Program-made: the position numbers and the translations under genes
The notes under the pieces: generated by a model
The model's database searches: none
The model's input: the letters and a program-made list of their open reading frames with translations, nothing else
What the model was told of the DNA's origin: nothing
Shown here: piece by piece, positions 35,223 through 46,069 of the stretch
Position numbering within the stretch: the stretch's first letter is position 1
Layout of the letters: each line of letters opens with the position of its first letter
NCBI GenBank assembly: GCA_029706075.1
Contig: JAINUG010000048.1
Coordinates: 4,966,374-5,030,373, forward strand
Length of the DNA: 64,000 bases
Source: Aldrovandia affinis
Lineage: Eukaryota > Chordata > Actinopteri > Notacanthiformes > Halosauridae
Reading direction: 5' to 3'

Positions 35223-37203
35223 TGTAGCAAGGTGGCAGGGGTGGGCACCATGCCAGGTGGTGAGTGGATGAAAGACCAACCAAAAAATTAAGTTCCGATT
35301 TAGATTTAGTACCTTTTTACAGTGGTGGGCCGTCAGGGCCTGCAAGGCCTTCTCTGCTGGCCTAAAAAATATCTGAATCACAGACTGATGTTAATTATAT
35401 TTTTTCCATGAATACTTATTAAATAATTCCAAATGGTCTGTCCGCTTTCTTTCATAGCTTTTCCCCTGGTTGCGGTGCTTCCAGACGTGTATTTTCATAT
35501 TAAAGCATTTAACCAATCACATTTCAGCCATCATTTGTTGCCAGGGTCAAATAAATCTGCCTGTAGGCCTTCACAATCAGTTCTGCAGGCACTGTAGCAT
35601 AAAATAAGTGTTGATCAAACTGTTGCTTCAACCAATCAGATTTTGAGTTGGGGACACTAAGGCCTTCTAGAAGGCCTAGGTAACGTTAGCGTATTCACAC
35701 CCTTTGATTGGATAGTCAGAGAGTGTCTGACTATGATGTCATGTGATTGGTTAAATGCTTTAATATGAAAATACACGTCTGGATGCAGCGCAACCAGGGG
35801 AACAGCTATGAAAGGAAGCGGACAGACCATTTGGAATTATTTAATAAGTATTCATGGACAAAATATAATTAACATCAGTCTGTGATTCAGACATTTGAGC
35901 GGACATTTTCAGCCCTAAAGCGAATTAAAATATATGCCAGAAATACGACAGGGCAGGCTCGACTTTCAGCATTAGCTTCGATGGCGATAGAAAATGACTT
36001 CTTGATGGAACTGAAACACACGGATAATCTGTACGACAGAGTAATTGAACTCTTTTTGAGGAAAGAAAGGAGGATGGATTTTGTGTACAAATAATAAGGA
36101 TTTTTGGTGAGTAAAATGTTGCTATTTTCCTAAATAATATTGCAATTTTATGAGGTTATTATTGATGCTTTGTTATGTGTGTCGCAGCTGTAGCACCCCG
36201 GATTTGTTTCTTCAGTAAAGGCATTTATTCTGGATACACGAGTTATCAATCTGCGATGCAACGGCAACGGGTGTTTGTTCGGTTTGTTTTTGCACTTTGT
36301 TTATTTATCTTTCTTCAGTCATGTTTCATTCTCGTTCTGTTCCCGTCTGTCATTGTTCCTGTTCGGGTTCCTCTCCTTGTCTTGTCATGCACTTCGCAAA
36401 TTCTATGTTTCGGTTTTTAGGGAGGAGGAGGAACGCATAAAGAAATCTGCGTGCGAATAAAGCGGAACGTGAGAAGCGTACAGAGAGAGAGAATGACAGC
36501 GATAGTTAGAAGCGTGAGATAATTAGTGATTAGTAGTGTTAGTAACTTAATCTAAATCCCTAATGTTAGTAGATTAGTTGGTTAGTACTATATACATCTA
36601 ACTAATATATACAAAGTGTAATTAGAAAGTAAGAAGGAAGTAAAACGAGATTAGAAACGAAGACGGAAAAACCGAAACATAGAATTTCCCGAAGTGCATG
36701 ACAGAACGAGAATGAAACATGACTGAAGAAAGATAAATAAACAAAGTGCAAAAACAAACCGAACAGACACTCAAAACATAACAATAAGATGGCTTTTATA
36801 GCCATAAAATAGTTATTGAGGGGTGGATTGATTCAGACAGAGCACTACTGAAGGCCTAGGTGTGAAATGCACGGCCCGCCACTGCCTTTTTACAAAACAA
36901 TTCAAACAAAACAGGACGATAAAGCAGTAAAATCCCAAAACTATGCAATAGAGGGAAACAGCAACAAAAACTCTCTCATCAGGCATGGCAGGCTGTGCTT
37001 TTATAATGGCCTAACGAAGGCAACGGCTCACAGCTGAGTTGATTGCTCATTAGCCTCGGGTGAGCCTGCCTGTAAGTGAGGCCGCTGCTGTCCAAGGCCC
37101 TGTAGTCCTCTCCAGGCTGTGGGAGAGAACAGAAATACCTGACAGCAGCCAAAAGGGAAGTGCAGCCCTCTCTACTCCTCCCTCCGCCTCTCCCAGTGTC
37201 ACA
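35223..37203 (-). repeat. 5' LTR of the LTR element, split by a hAT insertion
   Basis: LTR sequence occupies 35223-35319 and 36893-37203 (about 410 bp in total). The gap is the hAT element with its duplicated CCTTTTTA. Confidence 0.92.
35320..36884 (+). mobile_element. hAT transposon (internally rearranged) inside the LTR
   Basis: Ends CAGTGGTGGGCCGTCAGGGC and GCACGGCCCGCCACTG are inverted repeats, flanked by a perfect 8-bp duplication CCTTTTTA (35312-35319, 36885-36892). 35882-36094 is open and encodes the hAT C-terminal dimerisation region (ERTFSALKRIKIYARN, RLSALASMAIEND). The upstream catalytic part is gone. Two large inverted repeats replace it: 35372-35522 against 35741-35891 (about 151 bp), and 36271-36418 against 36667-36769. 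Confidence 0.92.
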
Positions 37204-37209
37204 CAATAC

Positions 37210-38445
37210 AATGAGTTTTCTTCCTTACAGGTCAAACCAATAGCAGCTTCCAAATTGGCAAGCTCTATTATCTACCTCAAGTCTAATATACAAGAGATAT
37301 AAATGAAAGGGATATTTATTTCAATGCTTAATATATGGACTATCATTCCGGGATTCATTTTGATATATGTATTTCTACGCATGCAGCACATTACAAAATT
37401 GCATTGCTGAGAAGTACTCATCATATTTGTTGAAATCAGAGGAGTACATGTGTGTGCACATGCGTGCACATCTGTGTGTGTGTGTTTGTGTATGTTTGTG
37501 TGTGTGTATGCGTATGTGTGTGTTTATGTGTTTGTGCTTTGCTGCATTCGTTTGTGTGTGTATGTGTGTGTACAGCGTTAAAGAGTACTGTGTTCCACTC
37601 TGCTGACACACTGAGCTCAGAGAAGACCCAGGAAATAAATAGCAGCTGGGGTGGAATGAGTGTACAATGAAGTATATGCCTTGTTCTGCCTAAAACCACA
37701 CAGCCCATTTGGTGCCCCTTTCAATTGCATGTTAAAGGGACTACAGAAATTACCAATGACAGAACATATGAGATCTGTGGCTATGTACTGAGAACTCTGT
37801 CTATTTTTCTCTGTACAAAACTAGCCTTTTTGGGCTTCCAGTTAGTAGGCTTTTCTAGTTTCTACAAACTTGCGGATGCTTGCTAAAGATGCTTGCACAA
37901 ACCACAAAAGCATTGTTTGTGAGGGCAGGTATCAAAAGGCTAAAACACCACAAGACCACAGCACAAAAATGGAGAGCGAGCATGTTGTTGGGGGCATCAT
38001 GTATAATATATTACTGTTCTGTGTGGAAGTGGAAGGTGTTTGTTATGAAGTCTATGGGTGTGAGTAAATAGGGGATACAGTACTTTGCTGCTGGGGTATA
38101 GCTTGTGAGCATGACAGAAGGACATTCTTTGTAAACTGGCAATGGAACTGTGATCCAACATTTTATATTTTAAATTAATTTTTAATATACTGTATATTAC
38201 AAGTGCTGTTTTTAATAAGGAGACACGTTAAATGTAAATTATATAATATGGTTTTAGTGCACCTCACTGAAGGTGCCCTAGATTCTGGAATATGGTCCTG
38301 TATCATGTAAAATAGTGTGGCACCCCAAGGAGCCACACAGGAAAATGGCTGCCCAGCCCTTTCATTCTTGGGAGCCACTACAGTTCCCAGCAGCCTGCAG
38401 TCCCACACTTGATTACCAGCTGAAGGCCGTAAAGTAATGAGGACT
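37210..38445. other. Intergenic with TG-rich tract
   Basis: Imperfect TG/TATG repeats at 37448-37575. Overlapping Cys/Val or His/Thr-rich frames are shadows of the repeat. Nothing else recognised. Confidence 0.5.
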
Positions 38446-38450
38446 TAATG

Positions 38451-38491
38451 AGGGGAGGGGAGAGGGGAGGGGTTGGGTTGGGGAGGGGGGG
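38451..38491 (+). repeat. G-rich tract with quadruplex potential
   Basis: Six or more runs of four or more G separated by 1-4 bases (GGGGAGGGGAGAGGGGAGGG and onwards), meeting the usual quadruplex-forming pattern. Confidence 0.8.
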
Positions 38492-38499
38492 TTAATCCT

Positions 38500-39790
38500 G
38501 GTCAGTGCATAGTATATCCTTGTAAAAATCAATACTTTCTCAGACAAAGCTTTTATTAAACCTTGATCTCAAGAAAGGAGACAATTCAGAGCTGAAGATA
38601 GGTTGACCCTGCAAAGGCTCTTTAGTGTGGTATTCACTGTGAGAATATTCATTTGAATGAAATCTAATTTAATCCAATAGTTTAAAATGTATGAATGTAC
38701 TATCAAGGTTTTCAGTGTCATCCAACATGTTTGGAAATATTGGTGAACTTCTTAAACCATGGGAGGAAGTACGCTAGTTTACCCTGAACCCCTATTCAGC
38801 AGTCTCATGTCTTAGTTGGAAAGGTAGAAGGGCTTGAGGTGTTAACCGCTGGCCAGGCTCCGCCCTTAAGAGATGTTGGGTAATGGAAAGGCAATGAGAG
38901 CGCTGAGCAAAGGAACCCAGTCGTGAAGGGAAAGTCCCGAACTCGCCTAAACATCTGAGAAAAAGTGACAAATAATGCACACACTCGCACATGTATATAC
39001 ATACACTCAGACACACATAAATGTACAAACACAGACACATGCAGGTACATAAATTACAAATATACAAAGACAGGCAGGTACACATATGAACACAAAGGCA
39101 CACACACACACACTGTACATACACAAATGCACATACAGTACATGCCTGCGCACACACACACACACACACAAGTCTCACCCTTCTATCACGCACTGTGCTC
39201 AGTTACCCAACTGATAAACAATTAGCTCTATAGCAATACTATAGCAGTTAACTGTTGAAACAAAATGTTGGCAAAATGGTAGGCCTCTGGAATTACTGCT
39301 TTAATGGAGGTGGACTGAAAGAAACCACAGTCAGTGACATGACTCTGTATGCTGACTTCCCATAATTATATGTAGATATCATAGTCATTCATTGAGTCAT
39401 ACATTGTACACATTGAGTCACACAATGTACGCATTGACATTCTGCGCTCTCAGTATCGAATATGAAACATTGCAAGGCAAGATTCAAGCTGTCTGCGGTT
39501 ACATAATTGGATGTTACAATAGTTACTTTAGACAGTTTATTCAAGTAAACAATTCAGATACCATATGTGTGTAGCACTGCTTTGCATAAGGAGGAAAAAG
39601 GAACAGGCAAATTAATATTGATTGGTTCAATATTGTAAGGATGGAATGACAGATATTTCACACTACTTTTGTCTGGTTGGTGGAGCATGGGATGTGTTAG
39701 TTCTTTCTCTCTAATAAGTGCCACGAGTAAAACTTCTACTGTTATAATATACTCCTATATTCTCATAACTCATATTTTAGACACTGTGCT
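38500..39790. other. Intergenic with CA-rich tracts
   Basis: CA-rich microsatellites at about 38980-39175. No gene recognised. Confidence 0.5.
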
Positions 39791-39796
39791 GACATA

Positions 39797-40220
39797 CAGA
39801 TAACTGCCAAAATAAAGGAAACACTTGAATAAATCAAGGCAGTTATGGTGTGGAGTGCATTTTCCTGACATGGTTTAGGCCCACTAAACCCCTTAGAGGG
39901 CAAAGTTAATGGAAATAAATACAAATCCATGCTGAGTGATCACCTTCATACTATGGTGAAGCATTTGTATCCTGATGGGAAGTGTGTCTTCCAGGATGAC
40001 AATGTCTCATCCACAGGGCATGAGTGGTCACTGAATGGTTTGATGAGAATGAAAACAATGTAAACAATATGCCATGCTCATCTCAGTCACAAGATTTCAA
40101 CCCCGTTGAACACTTATGGGAGATTCTGGAATGGTGCCTGCATGAGACAGCGTTTTCCACCACCATCAATAAAACACCAAGCTCATGTTTTTTCAAAAGC
40201 AGTATCAAATGTTGCTTATT
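39797..40220 (+). mobile_element. Tc1/mariner-type remnant, same family as 30408-31272
   Basis: Left end CAGATAACTGCCAAAATAAAGG after TA. The interior translates with stops to a transposase catalytic stretch (GKCVFQDDNVSSTG, later STPLNTYGRFWNG-type). The right end is lost where the next transposon inserts. Confidence 0.8.
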
Positions 40221-40221
40221 A

Positions 40222-41035
40222 CACTGCTAGTCACACACTCTAATATTTTTTTGGACCGCCTTTAGCTTTTATTATGCACACATTCGCCGTGGCATCGTTT
40301 CAATAAGCTTCTGCAATGTCACAACATTTATTTCCGTCCAGAGTTGCATACATTTTTCTCCAAGATCTTGTATTGATGATGGGAGAGTCGGACCGCTGCG
40401 CAAAGTCTTCTCCAGCACATCCCAAAGATTCTCAATGGGGTTAAGGTCTGGACTCTGTGGTGGCCAATCCATGTGTGAAAATGATGTATCATGCTCCCTG
40501 AACCACTCTTTCACAATTTGAGCCCGATGAATCGTGGCATTGTCATCTTGGAATATGCCCATGCCACCAGGGAAGAAAAAATCCATTGATGGAAAAACCT
40601 GGTCATTCAGTATATTCAGGTAGTCAGCTGACCTCATTCTTTGGGCACATAACGTTGCTGAACCTAGACCTGACCAACTGCAGCAACCCCAGATCATAAC
40701 ACTGCCCCCACAGGCTTGTACGGTAGGCACTAGGCATGATGGGTGCATCACTTCATCCGCCTCTCTTCTTACCCTGATGCGCTCATCACTCTGAAACAGG
40801 GTAAATCTGGACTCATCAGACCACATGACCTTCTTCCATTGCTCCAGAGTCACTGCCTTTTTGACCAGGCAGTGTATTTTACCATTGAATAAATTGATCA
40901 TGGCTCTAAATATTCACACAAAACTATTAAGTTTTTTTCCGTGGATGATGGTTCTCCTTCCAGGTTTTAATAATGCGTTGGACAGAGTAGTTTCAGCAAT
41001 CTCCTTAGTTGTTTTCTTTGCTTGATGCAGGCCAA
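40222..41035 (-). mobile_element. Tc1-like transposon with nearly intact catalytic domain
   Basis: A 209-codon minus-strand frame (40272-40901) encodes a Tc1-family catalytic domain: [11 protein letters not shown] (first Asp), [22 protein letters not shown] (second Asp), and [16 protein letters not shown] with the third acidic residue. The homology continues past 40901 to about 41035 in another frame (KTTKEIAETTLSNAL). The left terminal repeat begins CACTGCTAGTCACACACTC after TA. The right end has been lost and abuts a SINE. It is the best-preserved transposase in the window but lacks an intact N-terminal DNA-binding half. Confidence 0.9.
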
Positions 41036-41038
41036 TAA

Positions 41039-41385
41039 TTTGGCTGTCCATCCCAGGGATATGGGGGCAGGGAAGCCGACAAGAAATAACGTTGCCAGCT
41101 CACACTGCAGTACAGGAAGGCTCTTACCCTTTGTTAAATCCAGGTGGTGACTTTTTTGACGGAGTTTAATCGGTCAAATATTCAGCAAAACTGAGTTGTG
41201 GTCGAGTGCCGTCTTCCATCCCAGGAGGAGAAGCGACAAGACGTTCACTGCGCTTGTGGTGTCACTCAACAGCCGGTCACAGGGCTTACGGTCAGCGAAC
41301 TACTACGAGGGAGGGGATTGACCAGAGAATAGCGGGAGTAATTGGCTACCAAATTGGGAGAAAAATGGGAGAAAATCCCATATAG
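41039..41385 (+). mobile_element. tRNA-derived SINE, family A, 5'-truncated
   Basis: Starts within the mid block (TTTGGCTGTCCATCCCAG). It ends with the family tail ATTGGCTACCAAATTGGGAG plus A-rich sequence. The tRNA-like head is missing. Confidence 0.8.
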
Positions 41386-41389
41386 AGAA

Positions 41390-42440
41390 AAATTATATAC
41401 ATTTTTTTAAGTTTAGTTTTTTTAACTATTAGTTGTGGAGTTTGTACTAATATATGACATGTAATCAGTCTGACTATTCTGACTGCCGTAAGGTAAAGAC
41501 AAAAGTTTTTAATGCCACAGGTGCATCATTTATCAAATTTCAAATCAAATATCAAATCAAATCAAATCAAATCAAATCAAATATCCAGCCATAAATTTGA
41601 GTTATTTCAAAGTAATATTAAACCCACAAATTTGACCCCTAATCTCCAGTAGTGATTCATTGGCTTCAAAGAAAGGAGGACAAAACCCATACACATAAAC
41701 CGATGATTGCTGTCAACCTGTTTCTGTTTACATTCCTTGATTATCAATCAACAAATTAATTAGTTGAATATTTAATGCCAATAGGTATACCTTTTCTTTA
41801 CATCACAAAATTGTGTAGCATTTTCTCATATCTACACGTTTTTTGAACTTGGATAAATGTAGGCATCTCTTTGTTCTCAGTGCCAGAAGTATAAACTTTT
41901 ATTAATCTGATCTGTGCAGATCGGGCAGTTTAATGCTCATGGAAAAACATCAAACTTTTCATTGAACTGAAGTTTGTTTGCTAGGCTTTATTGCACATTT
42001 ATCGAAGCTAGTGCACTATAGAGTTAACAGAGGGATTGAAGTTAATAGTGTAATTGAAATGATCCCATAGACTTTTACTCAATTAAACCTGAAAGATTTC
42101 AGCCTCTCCATTCCCAGCTGACTGGCTGCAACTACTTCTCTCACAAAGTCAACGAAGACTCTCAATATGACCAAAGTGACACACAACATTTTAAAAATAT
42201 ATTTGCACCTTACTAAGAAGTAAGAGTCCAGTGAACATAATTTCTGTAGATTGAAGTTGATAGGTTATTATCTATCTATCTAACTATTTAATTCAGATTT
42301 GTATTCAATCATAAGTTTAACGTTTATGAAACTTTTGTTCTTGAGGTAAATATTTTTACTGAAACAATTATTGCCAATTGGTAATTCTTAGGGCAGAGGG
42401 GTACATTTTCAGAATGTTCTGAGATCCGTTTCCTTTGGGT
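41390..42440. other. Intergenic with (AATCA)n repeat
   Basis: A simple pentamer repeat lies at 41540-41582; otherwise AT-rich, with nothing recognised upstream of the chemokine promoter. Confidence 0.5.
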
Positions 42441-42451
42441 TGAACTTTCCA

Positions 42452-42468
42452 GAAAGGGAAATTTCCCC
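42452..42468 (+). promoter_or_regulatory. Overlapping ISRE core and kappaB-like palindrome of the CXC chemokine
   Basis: GAAAGGGAAA at 42452-42461 fits the IRF/ISRE core GAAANNGAAA. GGGAAATTTCCCC at 42456-42468 fits an NF-kappaB palindrome. They share six bases and lie about 45-55 bp before the TATA box, an arrangement typical of interferon- and NF-kappaB-driven CXC chemokine promoters. Function is inferred from motifs only. Confidence 0.7.
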
Positions 42469-42509
42469 AGCAAGAGAGAGTGCATGAGGTAAAGGCTGAG
42501 AGAGATGCA

Positions 42510-42515
42510 TATAAA
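42510..42515 (+). promoter_or_regulatory. TATA box of the CXC chemokine gene
   Basis: TATAAA lies about 124 bp before the ATG, so transcription probably starts near 42540. Confidence 0.75.
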
Positions 42516-42638
42516 CGCCCCTTAGTTGCACCACTCAGAGCACCACCTTTATCTCTTTCGGTCTCTTCCTCACTCGCTCACTCACTCACTCATCTCTGAC
42601 AACCTCACCAGCAGTGCAAACCAGACCAGACCACCAAC

Positions 42639-43735
42639 ATGAGCACCAGAGTTCTCCTCCTCCTTGCTCTCTCAGTGTGCATGGCCTTTGCACAGAGTAG
42701 GTTATATTCATTTAAATTAACACTCGTTTCTCCTCACACTCATGCAAGAGCATTCTTAAAACATGTCACATGATTGCCTTTTGTGTGATGTTATTTTTTG
42801 TACATGATGTTGTGTTTTGGTGGCATACATTTTGTGGTCTAACGGCCTCTCTCTCTTCAGATGCTGTTTCCGGCGGCTCCAGGGGCCAGTGTCTGTGCCG
42901 GCGTGTCCGGGACAGATTCGGACCCCCCCGGGCCATCCTGGATATTCAGATCTACCCCCCGTCCCCCTCCTGTGATAACATGGAGATTGTGTGAGTAAAA
43001 CTATGAAGCTTTTGCTGGGACAGCATTATCTGGTGTCACAAATGTACCTATTCACTTGTTATTATTAAACAACTATATTCATTTTAAATATATTATTACA
43101 AATCATATTATAAATAAATAATATTATAAAATAAATATTGCTTATTTAAATATGAATAATTGTATTGTACCATTATCATAGAGTATTGTGATATTATACT
43201 GTAGACTATTATATAATATTACTTTATATGATGCAATATAAAATTATATATTTTACAGTAACTGCAGATTAATAAATGTAGTAACTCTGTGTTATACAAT
43301 TTACATTTTCCTGAAGTGTACTGTGGATTAAAGTCTTATGTGTATTTGTAACCTTTTTACCAATGTGTTTGCAGTGTTAGTCTAAAGAATGGGGTGCAGT
43401 ACTGTTTGAATCCCGGAATGAAAAAGGTTCAAAACATGATCCGGAACATGCAGGCTGTGTAAGTTTGATCCAAACAGAGTTTTCTTCAAATAATGCACTT
43501 CCCATTGTATCTCTGGGCAACCCCAATTTAAAATGTGTCTCGTGTCAGTATTGTACAGTACATCTATGACCTAATCTAGGATATATACAGTATGACCTAC
43601 TGTAATTAATTTAAACCAATGAGGTAACGGCAGACACCTAACCTTTCTGCCCCCTCTTACTTTTGTCCATAAAGCAAGAAAGAAGTCCCTACTGCTTCAC
43701 CTGAGGGCAGCACTGACCTCTGGGCTCCCATCTGA
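42639..43735 (+). CDS. CXC chemokine (non-ELR, CXCL9/10/11-like), four exons
   Basis: Exons 42639-42696, 42861-42990, 43375-43458 and 43675-43735 have GT/AG junctions and phases 1, 2 and 2, giving 110 aa. Residues 1-18 are a signal peptide (MSTRVLLLLALSVCMAFA). The CXC motif is Cys30-Leu-Cys32, with Cys57 and Cys73 completing the two disulfides (30-57, 32-73). No Glu-Leu-Arg precedes it (SRGQC), so it should attract lymphocytes or monocytes rather than act on the neutrophil-type receptor. The core PSCDNMEIVVSLKNGVQYCLN and the C-terminal helix (KKVQNMIRNMQ) follow the CXCL9/10/11 pattern. The four-exon, 1-2-2 phase structure is typical of CXC genes. The exact fish orthologue group cannot be decided by eye. 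The promoter suggests interferon and NF-kappaB induction. Confidence 0.94.
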
Positions 43736-44023
43736 CATCATCGCTGACCAATAAGAGTTCTATGTCAAGACCTTCCTGAGCAAATTGTCATAGTTAAAAC
43801 TTAGCAAAAAGCTACTTTTATGTGCACTTTCATTTTCTGTATCTTTTTTTGTGATTACATTTTTTTTTGTATTTTGTCATTGTAGTTGTATAATACAAGT
43901 TCACATGTATGATCAGCATTCATCATTTTCTGTATCTTAAAGTCATCACCTTTCATTGTTGTTGTTGTTATTGTATTGTTGCCTCTATTGAATTCTGTTT
44001 ACGTACGTAGCGAGCACAGTTCA

Positions 44024-44029
44024 AATAAA
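44024..44029 (+). terminator. Poly(A) signal of the CXC chemokine
   Basis: AATAAA about 290 bp after the stop codon, followed by AAATAAAA-type sequence and a T/G-rich stretch. Confidence 0.7.
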
Positions 44030-44039
44030 ATAAAAATGT

Positions 44040-45845
44040 GAAAAATTGGGATAAATGTGTTGAATCCATTGTTTATTGTTAAATTTTTGTGGAAGTTGGA
44101 ATTGCACAAGAGTATATTGGTTACCTAAAGATTGACTATTTTATTTACCAAAAACATTTGTGAGAGTATATAGCTTCATACATTAATACCAAAAATACAT
44201 CATAAAGCTTCAAAATACAACATAAAGTATACAGCAAAAACTAATCATACCAAAAAGGGAAATGGCCTTTCTGAAATTGATACAGAAAAAGAAAGAGTAA
44301 TTTAACTGTCTGATTGTTAAGTTGGCAAATATTCCAACTGGCAATAGTTTTAAATCCATAGCTAACCAACAAACATCAGAACTGAAAATGTCTATATTGT
44401 TCATGGTTTTCAGAATGAATTTGAAATAAAACCCACATTTTTCCCCTGAGCGGCTCAGTAGGTTATGATGATTGATGAGTGTAGGATAGGTCCAAGACAT
44501 ATTTGGTTCAAATCTGTCATATGGACATGTCATCGGCTGACCAGGACCATGAGTCCGAAGCAGGGGGACTCAATTGGCTTTATTACAGTGTGATAGGGGG
44601 GCTCAAGTCAGACATAATAATAATGTGTGGGGGGATTTACATCAGCAATCACCGTTATGCAGCATCGAGAAGTTTAATGCATGGCAGCCATTTTACAGCA
44701 GAACGCTCACCACACATCTAATGCGGCAAACAGAGGGTTATTGTACTGTATTCAGCCAGTTAAACCATAGTGTGTTCCATTTACAGAACTGCCCATATAC
44801 AATCAATCACCTGGAAATATATAAAGTTCTGTTTTTAATTTCTAAATAACCATTGCCAATGAGCCATGTCTGTTAAAATCATTTGGAATACCTCAGTTCT
44901 GTGTTGAGCAAGACAATTCATCAAGTGATGCTGAGTGAAGCAGAACAGCATCCACATGTGGCCATTTGTGGAAGAGCTGCAGACATCTTTTTGGCAGCAC
45001 AGACATACTGTACCTCAATTACACAATTCGTCCACAAAACAAATTACTTCTAGATAGCTCTCAATGAATCTGGAATTCATATCAGCAGTAAGAGTTTAAT
45101 CTAACATGATTAACTCAACACATACAGAACTAAGACCAGCATGATGGTCAACAAGTTTTGCCAAATAAATCTGAAAGCACAAATCTTAATTCAACAGAAA
45201 TAAACTCCAAATGTTGGTATTTAAGGCATTTGTTTCCAAAAAAAAGAAGCATTATATAGGAATAAGAACATTAGTTGGCTTGTAGTTCAATGGGAGGAGG
45301 CACACCCAGAGGTGTGGATCAGGTTATTAACCCCTCCCAAGAGAGACAAAGCATTAGGGAAGGTAAAGGAAATGTCAAATGAAGCAGGATTCTAAATATC
45401 GTAAACCAGTGTTATTGAAATAAGGTTCAGACTGACATGCCCACTTATTGGAGCTGATTTGGCACCAAGAAGTTGCTATGTCCCAGTCTGTATTAACCCT
45501 ATTTTATTAACCCCGCAACTAAGAAAGATGCAGGATCATGTATGTGGAATATTAGCAGCCTCACTGGTTAGGTTCCTTATGACACTATGAGATTAAGCAT
45601 ATTGGCACTTGGAAGTCCGCCAAAATTCCTGGGATTTATAATTTATAGTTTGAATATTGACTGTATATTTGAATTAGCAGAGAAAATTCCTGTCCCATAG
45701 GAATATTATAGTGAGGTCTGTGCCATATTGTAATATATACTAAAACATCACAAAAAATCTATTTGGTGGCCAGTCATGGCGTAAAAATAGTCCTGTGGAA
45801 CCATTTTACGTGGTAGATGTTGGACTTTTAACAATGGAGTGATTT
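44040..45845. other. Intergenic between chemokine copies
   Basis: No repeat family or exon recognised. Confidence 0.45.
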
Positions 45846-45860
45846 ATGTTTTTCATTTGG

Positions 45861-45933
45861 TTTCAATTTCCAATGAGATACATTTCCCTGTTATAGAGGG
45901 TGTGAAGTAAGGTCTGAGAGTACTGTATATAAG
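45861..45933 (+). promoter_or_regulatory. Promoter of the duplicated chemokine exon (ISRE core, TATA)
   Basis: TTTCAATTTC (45861-45870) is an ISRE core, and TATATAAG lies at 45926-45933. The stretch between aligns with the first copy (TGAAGTAAGGTCTGAGAG against GAGGTAAAGGCTGAGAGA). This is a duplicated promoter; the kappaB palindrome is not intact (ATTTCCC only). Confidence 0.6.
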
Positions 45934-46005
45934 TCCCCCCTCTGCATTTTTAGAGAGAACTACCTATCCCTTCATCACCAGCATTTCAGGCCACAAACCA
46001 CCACA

Positions 46006-46063
46006 ATGAGCACCAAGATCCTCCTGCTCCTTGCACTTGCTAAATGTGTGGCCTCCTCAAAGA
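46006..46063 (+). pseudogene. Orphan signal-peptide exon of a duplicated CXC chemokine
   Basis: ATG opens MSTKILLLLALAKCVASSK, closely matching the signal peptide of the intact gene (MSTRVLLLLALSVCMAFAQ). It ends in phase 1 at a perfect donor A|GTGAGT (46063/46064), just as the intact gene does. Searching by eye to 54.8 kb I find no exon with a CXC motif, a PSC..MEI block or a C-terminal helix in any frame. It is either a truncated tandem duplicate or a promoter/leader spliced to something unrecognised. Confidence 0.75.
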
Positions 46064-46069
46064 GTGAGT

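Larger units (their letters stand above)
31622..37203 (-). mobile_element. Non-autonomous LTR retrotransposon: gag-like plus minisatellite, no pol
   Basis: Two long direct repeats (31622-32067; 35223-37203 less the hAT insert) begin TGTAGC and end GTGTCACA. The whole is flanked by a perfect 5-bp duplication CAATA (31617-31621 and 37204-37208). On the minus strand, next to the right LTR lies a candidate primer site TGGTGGAGAATGCGGGC (about 35205-35221), and next to the left LTR a purine tract GAGGGGGAAGG (about 32070-32082), so the element runs right to left. Inside are a gag-like frame with two zinc knuckles and a 36-bp minisatellite. No reverse transcriptase, integrase or RNase H is visible. 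An L2 LINE and a hAT element are nested inside. Confidence 0.9.
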
